This document shows, piece after piece, positions 35,640-47,000 of a stretch of DNA of 64,000 nt (positions are counted from its first letter, which is position 1; the number at the start of each line of letters is the position of its first letter). The stretch is from Owenia fusiformis. Its lineage: Eukaryota; Annelida; Polychaeta; Sabellida; Oweniidae. The DNA lies in assembly GCA_903813345.2 (NCBI GenBank), contig CAIIXF020000003.1, forward strand, positions 34,583,000-34,646,999, in the 5' to 3' direction. The position numbers and the translations under genes are program-made. The notes under the pieces were generated by a model. That model was not told where the DNA came from and made no database searches. It was given only the letters and a program-made list of their open reading frames with translations.

Positions 35640-35880
35640 ACCGTATCCTATGCCGAGAAGAGTTTTAGGGAGATGAGTTGGTAAGATATATCCCGTATCC
35701 TGATGTTGAGTTTCCATATCAAGAAACTCCATATCTCCCGCAATATAGCCCTCTCCAGGTCTTCCACCTTCGAAAAAATTGAGAAAAAATATTTTTTGAA
35801 AACTCCACTGGGCATAGGATACAGCAGTTATGTACGGTCGGTTTGGATATATGGGGTTTATCCCTCGTGAGAGCTAGACT
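35640..35880. mobile_element. Dispersed element, second copy
   Basis: Reverse-complement relative of 31437-31985. It starts at TATCCTATGCCGAGAAGAG and ends near GGTTTATCCCTCGTGAG, and lacks the intron copy's internal AT-rich part. Confidence 0.65.
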
Positions 35881-36076
35881 AGCTACTAATATATAATACT
35901 TTATCTATTCACAATAATACTTATTCTTTGAGATTTCCATTTCTCGATAGTACTTACACTTATTAAATATAAACATACTAAGTATGTATGAATACTTGCT
36001 ACGGGTACTATCCATGGGTATAAGAACCAACAAAAAGCAAGTCAAATGTCCCGTTTAAGGACCACTTTTCTAACTA

Positions 36077-36381
36077 CGGGGTGGGCCAAAAACGAAACCC
36101 CGCGTTTAAGGATGAATGTCATATGATATAACGTTAAACCATGTAATGTATCGTTTATCATTTTAAATATAAATCATTTCCTAACAATAGTACACCATCC
36201 GATTCAACAACCATTAATGTCAGTTTTAGTCTCTAACTCAAAGAGAAAACAAGGATTTTCAATCGGATGGTGTCATTTTGTTTGGAAATGATATATCTTC
36301 AAAATGATATATAATACATGGCAAGGTTTAACATATATGATATGAATCATTTATCTTTAAACTTGGGTATTGGCCCACCCT
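36077..36381. mobile_element. MITE with CGGGGTGGGCC/GGCCCACCCTG ends
   Basis: Terminal inverted repeats CGGGGTGGGCCAAAAAC and TTGGCCCACCCTG are flanked by TA on both sides. Internal ATGATATATC words and the pair CACCATCCGATTCAA/CAATCGGATGGTGT are also inverted. TA duplication fits a Tc1/mariner-type MITE. Confidence 0.7.
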
Positions 36382-36834
36382 GTATATATTTAAAGTGGAT
36401 TCTAGCAATACTCACCAACCTGTATCTACTTTAGGGTGTTTCATTTTTCCAGAATGTTATCGGATTACAACGGCCCTTTAACACGGGGTTACAAATGGTG
36501 CTGGTAGTTCACTGATTTTTTTTCAACAAAATTGGAAAGGTCATTGAAGGTCAAATATTGAATTTAAAGTCGGAACGCTTATAGATGATTTTGAAAAAAA
36601 TGAAGTCAGTCTAAATAGTATTTGTTAAGTTGTTGGAAAGTTATTGGAAGTTTAACCATCAACCGCCGATTGCCAACCACTAACCGCCGATCGCCGCTAC
36701 AAAAAACGGAGACGACCCTAACAATATATCAACACTTTTTGGTGGTGACATAAAATGATTCATCCTGGACCTTCCGTCAATAAAATAAAATAGGCCCCAT
36801 CTAAAGTTTAACAAATATGTTTTATCTTCTTATA

Positions 36835-37633
36835 CAGGGTGTCCCAAAAAAAGGAAACCAGCAATAGATTGCTTATTTCTCAAATATGAATAATGATAGG
36901 AAAAGTTCACAGCTACCATCTGATAGGTTATGATGTCCTCTTTCTTATGATACCAAAGTTGTCTATTTTCCTTCACGGATGACTGAGTTATAAGGGATTT
37001 AAGTGACCATGTCAGAAATGAGTTTGTACCACTTTCAGCCAAGTCAATTTCACCATCATTCATAACAAAGTGATAAGTAACAACAAACATCAGGATATCA
37101 CTCTTATACTCATTTATTCCTATTAAAATTACACATATCATATTTAACACCCCTTTTAAATCCCAATGTCCATTCAAAGTTGTTTTAACCCCAGTGTCAT
37201 CATCAGGGATGCAGTACGTGCGATGAGATCAAGGGCAGGCATTTGCATTGAAAGGAATGGGGGTCATGTTGAAGGACACTGGGGTTAAAAGAACTTTGAA
37301 AGGACATTGGGATTTAAAAGGGGTGTTAAATATGATATGTGTAATTTTAATTGGAATAAATGAGTAAAAGAGTGATATCCTGATGTTTGTTGTTACTTAT
37401 CACTTTGTTATGATGGTGAAATTGACTTGGCTGAAAGTGGTACAAACTCATTTCGGACATGGTCACTTAAATCCCTTATAACTCAGTCATCCGTGAAGGA
37501 AAATAGACAACTTTGGTATCATAAGAAAGAGGACATCATAACCTATCAGATGGTAGCTATGAAATTTTCCTATTATTATTCATATTTGAGAAATATGCAA
37601 TCTATTGCTGGCTTCCTTTTTTGGGACACACTG
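36835..37633. mobile_element. Foldback MITE, ~365-bp near-perfect arms
   Basis: CAGGGTGTCCCAAAAAAAGG begins the left arm and its inverse ends the right arm. The arms match almost base for base to about 37205 and from about 37270, leaving a centre of roughly 65 bp. TA flanks both ends. The open frames 36830-37177 and 37427-37663 are the same sequence in the two arms; their peptide shows no known transposase motif. It is about 300 bp downstream of the CRAL-TRIO stop (transcription runs leftwards). Confidence 0.85.
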
Positions 37634-37821
37634 TATTATTGTACCTTTGGTTTAATAAATTAGCATCATCGTTATGTCCCAAATAACAAATAAAAACAGG
37701 TTACAAATGTCACACTTTGGTAACATTGGACAAGAGTGGTATCAACTTTGCACGGGGACTTTAAATAGTAGGATCACAGTCTTGTAGACGCTCTCGATGG
37801 AATGCTTCATATCAAATTCGC

Positions 37822-37827
37822 TTTATT
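37822..37827 (-). terminator. Candidate polyadenylation signal of the CRAL-TRIO gene
   Basis: AATAAA on the minus strand, 106 bases past the stop at 37933. The position is plausible for the transcript end; no cleavage-site evidence. Confidence 0.45.
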
Positions 37828-37932
37828 AGAACGATTTACACCTCCCCTTCTGTGGATCGATAACAAGGCAAAAACTTAGTGAGAAAGTAGCTAGGAGTAT
37901 GAGTGTGAATCTAACACGCCAAGTCCTCGTTG

Positions 37933-38087
37933 TCACTCGTTGCTTGACAACCGTCTATATGAACCCTGTCCCTCGGACCCTAATTCTTCAATAGGTCGTT
38001 TCCTCTCCTCGAAAACCCATTTATCGCTTGAGTCATAAAGAATAAAGTCTCGGATTTTATCATCTGTGTACTGTTTTCTCACCTCAA
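37933..38087 (-). CDS. CRAL-TRIO exon 7 (C-terminus)
   Basis: Encodes VEVRKQYTDDKIRDF through YRRLSSNE and TGA. Acceptor TTTTTCCAG; the phase joins exon 6 exactly. Hydrophilic tail beyond the lipid-binding fold. Confidence 0.85.
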
Positions 38088-41000
38088 CTGGAAAAATGAA
38101 AATGTGTTGAATGCATAATTGATGAACTTAAATTACTCTTAACACTGATTGGTTCTTAAGTCACACTCTGTCTTGCCACAAGAACTCGTTGAATTCGTTT
38201 TGATTGTGTATTTATCCCTTACACTTCCCTCCAAAGTTTGGCAACCCTAAGTTGTTACCTTTTGGACCACGTATAAAGTCTGTTAATGTTTGACGATTTA
38301 AAAGAATTCAACGGTCACAAATTTCGACATTTTGTTTAATGAAGGGAAAATATGATTCGAACCTTATTCAATGGGAATTTCCAGCTAGTAAACTTATAAA
38401 ACGACATTAGAGTAAAAGTGCTACATTAATACGCCTACTCATGAGATTACTCTAATCATAGAAGACATAGTTGAAGAGTTTTCAACTAAGCATTTTTGAT
38501 TAAGTATTACTTTTAATTCATATACCTATATATTAATCTCTTCTATAAACAAGATAGCAACAATACTTGATCTTCGATCAATGTGCCACATTTACATGAA
38601 AATATGTCACAGTTTCAATAAAGGATGGTGTCAATTAGTGCCATTGGTTAGGAGTGGTTTGCTGGCTTGCATTGTGTGTTTTATCAATTTGGCACAATTT
38701 ATTTATGAAAAGTGAAAACATGATTAAATGGGAATAAAGACAACGCTTATTTCAGAAAAACTGAGAGGATTTATCATCTTCAGATAAAATACGCAAAGGA
38801 GTGGTATCGATAACACACGTTTCTCTTAAACCAGTAATAAAAAAAATCTAAAAATTTAACACATCGTCAATTTAATGGTCATCTTTTGAATTGTAACAAT
38901 ATAATTTGAAAAATAAATATATACTTTCATCGATATTGTTTGAGAAAACACATCAAACACTTGTTTTGTTCTTGGTATCATGTTTCCAGAGTGAAATGAA
39001 ACATCTTTCCTAACCTCATTGGAACAAAACGCATAAACACAACATGTTTAGGTCTCTCAATATTGTAATTGTACAAAGGAAATTTTGGTTGATTTTAAAA
39101 AAGTATCTTGTTTATGAGATAAAAGGTTTATCTTGATTTTTATCTATTTTGGGGGGGGGGTTTGTTTTAATTTTTTGAATACCTTTTGAAATCAACCGAA
39201 AATTCCTTTGTATAACTATAATATTGAGAGGTCTAAATGTTCCAATAAGGATCGGAAAGACATTTTATTTCATTCTCAAGAATAGGTAGAAAGGAGCAAA
39301 AACAATTGCACTAAAAAAAAAAAAATTAACAAAACAGTTATATAAAATATTTCTAAATAATTTTCGCATTAAATTGTTGTTACATAAAATATCGTGTTTT
39401 TTACAGAATGTTTTCAATGATTTGTTTAAGAGAAAAACATTGTTGAATTCAGTTCTCTATATCGATACCAATCCTTTGGTATCCAAGCAGAAGCTGGCCA
39501 TCATTTTGAAAAGCTCCATATTATAATGAAAATTGATTACGAGTTGTATATTAGGAATGCTTTGAAGTCAATCCTGTGAAAATTGATTACGAGCTGCATT
39601 TGAAGTCAATCCTGAGAAAATTGATTTGTATATCAGGAATGCTTTGGAGTCAATCCTCTGAATATTGATTACGATGTGTATATCAGGAATGCTTTGAGGT
39701 CAATCCTGTGAAAATTGATTACGAGCTGCATTTGAAGTCATTGACAATTAAAAAAGTTATCGGGAAAATGTAGAAAGGTGACTTGTTCTACCCCGCCTAC
39801 CACTTAAATCAGAAAAATTGATCTAAACGAGAGTTACGTCATCAACATACAATATTCATTGACTATCCTTATGGGTTGATCGACATGGTTGAGTAAATTG
39901 AGTGGAATGCATAATGTTACCCTACTATCACACCAAACTAGTTCTCACTACGTTCTCGAAAACGGGCTTCAACTGTGTACGAACGGACTGGACCTACTAA
40001 GAACCGTTTGGGATCTATTTACAAACTTTATCGAACGTACTCGAACGGGTAGGTCCTCTAGAACTTAGACAATGCTCAAAATGTACTCGTGGTCGTCACG
40101 TTCTACAATTAGAACGAGTGACAACGTACTAACGACGAGCTGGACGTACTACGAACGGAACCGTCGTACTTCAATCCTACTAGGGACGTTTTAACAACGA
40201 GTTGAACTGTCTGAGGACGTGTTGAGAACGAGGTAGAACTAATTGCAAACGGGTTTAAACTGATTAAGAACGTATTTAACACTGCTTATGAACGAGTTAG
40301 CAAAAATATAGCTATCACACCAAACAAGTTGCCACTGCGTTCTTCAAAACTGGTTTGAAACTGTGTGCGAATGGAATGAACGTAGCTGCAACTTTCTAAG
40401 GTCTATTTACGAACTTTATGAACGTTCTCAGACGGGAATGTGATTTTAGAATTTTGAATCGATTCAAAGTTCGATGGCGACCATGCCGTTCTGTAATCAG
40501 GTCATGTTGACCTTCTAGACTAAGGGACGCGTTCTACGACGTTGTACACCGACGTGGTGCGACCTGAACGAACTGCGAACGAGATGGACGTATTGAAGAC
40601 TGTTTAAGGACGAAGAAGCTAATTATTTCAGACATATTTCCCGACCACAGCCAGATTGAGCCCGTTTTACGACGTTTTCGTAGGACTGGCAAGAACGGGT
40701 AAGAACTAGTTTGGTGTGATAGGGGGGTTACCTGCATAATCTTTGATAGATCCTGCGTTAGGGCCAGTATAGTCGTCTGGGAGATATTCAGTTGGTAACA
40801 TTCTCATTGGAACTGTTTCATAAAGCGTTTCGAGATTGCTGCCATGGAGATGCACCTAGAGTATAATGTAGAAAATATATTCGATATACAAAGCCTCATA
40901 GCTCATATCGGGAGCATCAAACCAGCAATGTAAATATAATGAAATATTAAACAATCAATTAAATGACAGAATGCCATAACTTCGTTGCAATATTTAAACC

Positions 41001-44000
41001 AAACGACGACAAGACATCGACGCCGGACGCAAGTCATAAAAACGTTTGTGGTAACATCTCTTGGTGGTAACCCGACAAAATGAGGTTTTTGCCAATTCCA
41101 ACTTAGCAATCCGTTAGAGAAGAATATCAATCAAAATATGTAAAAACCAGAATGTCCAATCGTGAAATAGGCCTTACCCTGTCCATCATTTTGTTGGAAT
41201 GGACGGTTTTCATAATTGAGAGAATCCGCTCAAAGATGGCGCTTGTGTTGTAGTAGTGAGTGCCTTTAGAACGGGCCGGGAAGTGCTTCTGAAAACAGCA
41301 ATACGAGTGTTGTATTTTAACAATGATCTTTTCTACCAACAAATGAAGTGGATTTAGATTAACATATACTATTATATAACTAATATTTGTACAACTGATA
41401 ATAAAATTTGTAACTCCAAAGTAAATGTGAACCTGAACCAAAGCGTAGGTTTTTGGTTTATGTTTATCGTATAACTGAATTAGTACTGGCCGTTCATTAT
41501 TTCAGTGTGTTGATCTGCCCACTTACTTGTTGAAATAAAGTAGTCTTTTTTATAGTCTCAACACCCCAAAATGTAAAATGCTTCAGAGTGAAGCCAGTAA
41601 AATCCATTATAGTGATTACTCCGTTGACGCATGCGTGTTCTTGAGATAGGATCCATTCCCATATCGCCATACATGTGCGTACAAGTACAGCAGGGGACAG
41701 GTCTTTGTCGTCAGGGTTAAACGCACCTAGATCAAAACAAGGCTGAAGATACACTATGTATGCACATGCCCATATAAATGCTCATTAAACCCTCGTTGCC
41801 TTTTTGGAAATACGTTAATTCTTTCTAAAGTCATGTGGGGAGGAAGGAATGGATTGTCTGAGATGAGTTGTCCAGGGGTTAAGTATATTTAGTTGTCAAG
41901 AGATGGGTTGTCATGAAGTGAGTTCATTATGCCATGAACTCTCAAAGTTGAGCTGTCAAGGGGGTTAGGTGACTATGCCATTAATTAAGTTGTCTATGAG
42001 TTGAGTTGTCAAGGTGAGAAGTTGTCCAAGCGATTAGGCGTGTAGAGAGGATTTTTCATTTGGGTGTCCAGGGAATGAAAAAAGATTTATCATAGAAACT
42101 GCTTACCTAACCTACAAAGGATTACAGATCTTCCTTCATCGTCAACTCCAGGCAAGGGTAAACAGTACCTTAAATTGTAAATGTCATAAGAAAATTACAG
42201 GGTGGGCAATAAAGAATGGGACACATTGTATCATCTTAGCAGCACTCAGATTATAAACCATATATCTGTCTCTTTATCAGAATAGTTCAATCTCAAAAAG
42301 GTCATTACTATACATGCATGCCTTCCTGAAACGTTGCTGTCATTCATGAGCCATTCTAACCTCGGTCTGTTTCGATATACAATGCGTAATCAGCCAATTA
42401 TCAATGCGTAGTTAATTTTTTGCATAGAAAACCTGTTTTTCGGGTTTTTATTGAACAATCGATAAAGGAAGTTTATTTAACATTAGATTCTATAGCTATA
42501 ATAAAAATCACAATGTTGTTACAATTTTATTCGTAACATAAAGATTGTTTGGGCTACAAATAACAATAATATTTTGGCGAGATATGAGATATAATGCAAA
42601 CAAAGGGAGAAATAAAAAATTATACCTAAAAATTATTGGAATTAGAAAAAACACGGAAACTATTTATGATGTCAACTGTGAATGCTTTGGATAATGTATT
42701 TAATCATAATATGTTTGACATTTTCTGATCGCTTAATATTATGTTTTGTAAATTATTAACTCGATGGTTAATGTTAAAATCGAGCACATATTGCAGCCTC
42801 GAGATCAAGGTTCTGTTAATATATAACCACACTGCTGATAACAGTCATGAAAAATCAAGGTCGATGAACCAGGAAACAGCGATTGGGTATTTGTATAAAT
42901 GACCTTCCTACCCAGAGACATATAAAACAAGTCTCTGCTTCAACCAAACGAATTTTCCTCATGTCTATGTGGTTTTAATCATCGATGTTATGCTAAAGGG
43001 AAACGTAATCTGATTTTCAATCAAACACTTACAAATCAGTAATAACTTGCGATGGGGAAGGGGGATGTATAATTCCGAAATCCTTTTAACTGCTTTATAT
43101 CTCATTCGCCCATTCTTGTGCTGTTTAGATCTTTTAATTTTGTTTTTGCAAGTTTCTGTTATCTAAAAGTCAAACTTCATCTCCGTCGATGTGATGTCAT
43201 TCATTAATTATATATGCACGCATGCGCAGTAGAATAAAGAAAGCAATATTCATATTGCATCTTTCACAATTATGCGACAGTAGAGATCTTCAAATTGAAA
43301 TGAATATATTTGCTTCATCCATGAAACCGGGTTTGAATTACCAGCCAATGTTTTTAATAGACTTAAATGAATCATCCTTAGCTTGTATAATGTATTTAAT
43401 GGTATCTATGGACGTCTCTCATAAGCCGCACTGGCAGGGACAGTGTTTAAGAAACAAGTAATTTTTAATCTGTCTTGAGACGAAAATAAATAAATTTATT
43501 TCATGGGATTATTTTTCATTGAATTCAGTGATTTCGTATCTTTTAGGCGATTTCGTTGAAAATATTTTACAATGTATGAAAAGAAATTAGCTGATTCATT
43601 CCAGTCAGGAATTATTTGCTAAACTTCACACTTGATGCTGCGAATCTAATGCAAAGTTTGAAATAACACCTTTTTGAGGACTGATTCAGTACACAATCTA
43701 CTTAGTTTAGGCACTTAAATCATTTACTTGGCTAAATACGGATTGTCAATTCGGAATAAAATCAATAACTAAGAGACACCAACAAAAACCTTAATCGAAA
43801 ACGATCTCAAATCGATGAGAATTAATTTAGTTATGTGAAACGGTACAAAGGGGAAATATTATATTTTACAATTTTTACACATAATTATACAGAATGTTCC
43901 TTTCATACCAGTGTTACATGACATTATAATAACTTGAATAGATTGACCCACATTCCTCTAAAACACGACTTGTCTTTAGAGTGGCGTTTTAGTCAATGTA

Positions 44001-47000
44001 TGGCTAATTATACTTTAGGCTATTCAGACCCCTAAACATTTACACGATGTATCATAATGTTTACAACTCTTGAAACGGGTGAATGCTAAAAAATGTGCAT
44101 TCAAATTTTTTGAAATGCCGTTCTTTTCATACAGTAGGTTTTTAAGTATGCAATGAATATGTTTTCTTTATAAACAAGGTTGAATAAGGTATTTTAAACA
44201 CATTTACGCTTAAAAAAGATTTACCTACCCGATATCTATGACCTTTTGAATGCTCTCTTCCCTTGTGTCTATATTTTTAAACCATTCCGGAACCTTTCCC
44301 ATTAGTGAGGTAAACGTCTCCAGCATCTTCCTGGCCTTAAGTTGACTAAACTTAGCGCATCTTAAGAACCGTAAGAGGAACAATGTATCTGGAATATAGC
44401 AGATAAAACACAATTCATGTTACATATATGGCAGATAAAACACAATTCATGTTACATATCACTGGCGGATATGGGGGGGGGGCCCAGGGGCCCGGGCCCC
44501 CCCCCCCCCCTTGGGTGGGCCCAGAAAAAAAAATTGTGCCCAAAAAAAATTTTGAGCCAAAAAAGGCTTTAAGGCCCCAAAAAGTAGGCCTTTTTGGTCA
44601 TAAATTGGCCTTGTAAGGCCTTATTTGTTAATTTTAGGCCAAATTTTGAAGAAAATGGGCCTCAAAATTTCAAAATTTGGGCCCACTTTTGGATTTTTGG
44701 GGCCCAAAATTTTTTTCCGCGCAAGCGCGGACGTTTTTTCTCAGACCACAAGTTTGGGCCCCCCCCCTTGTTGGTTCCCAGATCCGCCCCTGCATATATG
44801 GCAGATAAAACACAATTCATGTAACATATATGGCCCCTGGGGAGGTTGGCTTTTACATGTGAATGTTCGGAATAGATACTCGTCGTTTTGACCCTTACAA
44901 AAAAGGACTACCTTTATGTATACTGGGCCCTTACAGTTATCGATGTAAATGTTCGGAATAGAACTTGTCATTTTGACCCTTACAAAATAAGGTCTGCCTT
45001 AATGTATACCGGGCCCTTACACCTTATACTTATCGATGCTTCTTTGGATAATCAGATAACATTTTATGATTTTAGTTTTTCTGTCGCTTTACAAGTCGTT
45101 CAAAATAGCTACGATGACCTAAGTGTTATTTTGAACTTAATTACATTTGAAGCCAACTTGGATTTTAGGTTTTGTATTACTTTGAAAAATACCACTAATA
45201 GTATAATTGCTATTTAAAAGCAAATTGAGCCTTTAGTGTTATATTCAAATATTTTTTCTGTTTGTACTGTTTAAACAGCTAATGTACCACTGATTCAACG
45301 TATTGTCACAAACATCGTTGGTTAGAAAATAGTTTTAAATATAGTTTTAAATGAAGAAATCCAATGGGGATACCACTTTGAATACACTATTTCATAATGA
45401 CCGCCAGGACATGAACATTGTCATTGTAGAAGGAACTCTATTTAAAATTGCCAGTGTAGGAGAGTGTAGGCGGAACCCTATTTAAAATTGCCAGTGTAGG
45501 AGAGTGAAGGCGGAACTCGGGCCCGTAGCCTGCAGTTTTTCACCATTTTGAGCACTTCTCAAGTGATTTTAGCCATATTTGGGCCAAACTTGTCAAATGT
45601 GAACCCCCCCCTAGAAATTTTTGAAAACTGACCCCCACCCCCCTTGGCAAATCCTGGCTACGGGTCTAGAACTCTATTTAACATTGCCAGTGTATGAGGA
45701 ACCCTATTTAAATTTGCCAGTGTAGGAGGAACCCTATCTAACATTGCCAGTGTAGGAGGAACCCTTTTTAACATTGCTAGTGTAGAAAGAACCACATTTA
45801 GCATTACTATTGTAAGGAGGGGCGACATAATAGTCTACTACTCTACAGTAGTTGGCGTAGGAGGCCAGATTTTTTCATTATATCTCATTTAATGCTGAAC
45901 TTCTCACTCTTGTGAAGTCCGCGTCTGCAAGGTGAGGCTCTGAGATGTTGTGCCATGTAACCAATTCAAACATGAGACGGGCACGAGCCAGGCGAGGCAG
46001 GCGAGGCAAATGTCTCTCCAAAATTGTACTGATCATTTCTATATTTTGATGAAGCTATCAACTTGATGCCAAATAGTATATATATATATATCCTCTTTAT
46101 CTTTTTGCCTCCACTATTAGAATTGACCTCGTTTTTTCAAACCCTGATTACGCTCCTGAAAGCCAAATTCACACTTAAGATTCCAAGTCCAAAATTTGGG
46201 CTAATAATGGATATGGACGTTTGAATTTGAGGTCCTTTCTGAGTTAGCAGCTAGCTGCGATTGATGTTTATTGCCAACATTTGTATACTCTATGATGCAC
46301 TAGCATTCTTATCACTCTACAATAGGCAGAACTGATACACAACCTACCTGCCATCCCCAAAGGATAATTGTATATTCGACGTTGTCATATAAATGTATGA
46401 AACACGAGCAAATCGTTTTTTAGATACGTTTCTTTAAGCTCGTATGGTAATATTATAACAATATCATTTTAAAGCATCCATCCTACACGATATTTGTTAC
46501 CAAAGCAATCTTCGTTCAACAATAAGATTAACACTGGATTAAGGTTGCAATTCGAGTTATTGATGGGTAACGTCCACGTTGATAAACCACGTCACTGTTC
46601 TGGTTCAATCATGATATTGCAGTTCCAAAACTGATGGACGTAATGAGTATCAAAATTGGTATCTGATACATGTAATGCAATGTATTATTAAATCGTTACA
46701 ATCACCATTGAAACAGTATCGAAGTATGTAATTTCCAGAAGCGCCATCGGGAATGTAATAAACAGATCAGGTTGGGGCATATGGTTTTCTGGCAATATTC
46801 TTATTATTATTTAAATATTATCACATTAATAATACCCTATGATTAAGTCTTTGAAATATGAATTTGATAAGTGATTATGCACGGTTGTTAAGGTTACATA
46901 TTCGTTTTTACTTACAGAGCTTGTAAGTCAGACAATAGAACTATCGTTGTGTCAAGGGATTGCATTTGTTGTTGACCTTCCAATTCCAAAGGTTCTTTTA

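Larger units (their letters stand above)
38088..40731. other. CRAL-TRIO intron 6
   Basis: 2.6 kb. It contains an inverted-repeat element (38995-39290), a ~65-bp tandem repeat (39515-39740) and a transposon at its 5' end (39922-40726). Confidence 0.75.

Noticed and set aside
36830-37663. A 115-residue open frame as a gene
   Set aside because: The same frame occurs inverted in both arms of a foldback MITE and has no known motif.
44225-44413. Exon at 44.2 kb as part of the monoamine oxidase
   Set aside because: LLRFLRCAKF is a CRAL-TRIO N-domain motif and its phases join the CRAL-TRIO exons at 49422 and 42168.
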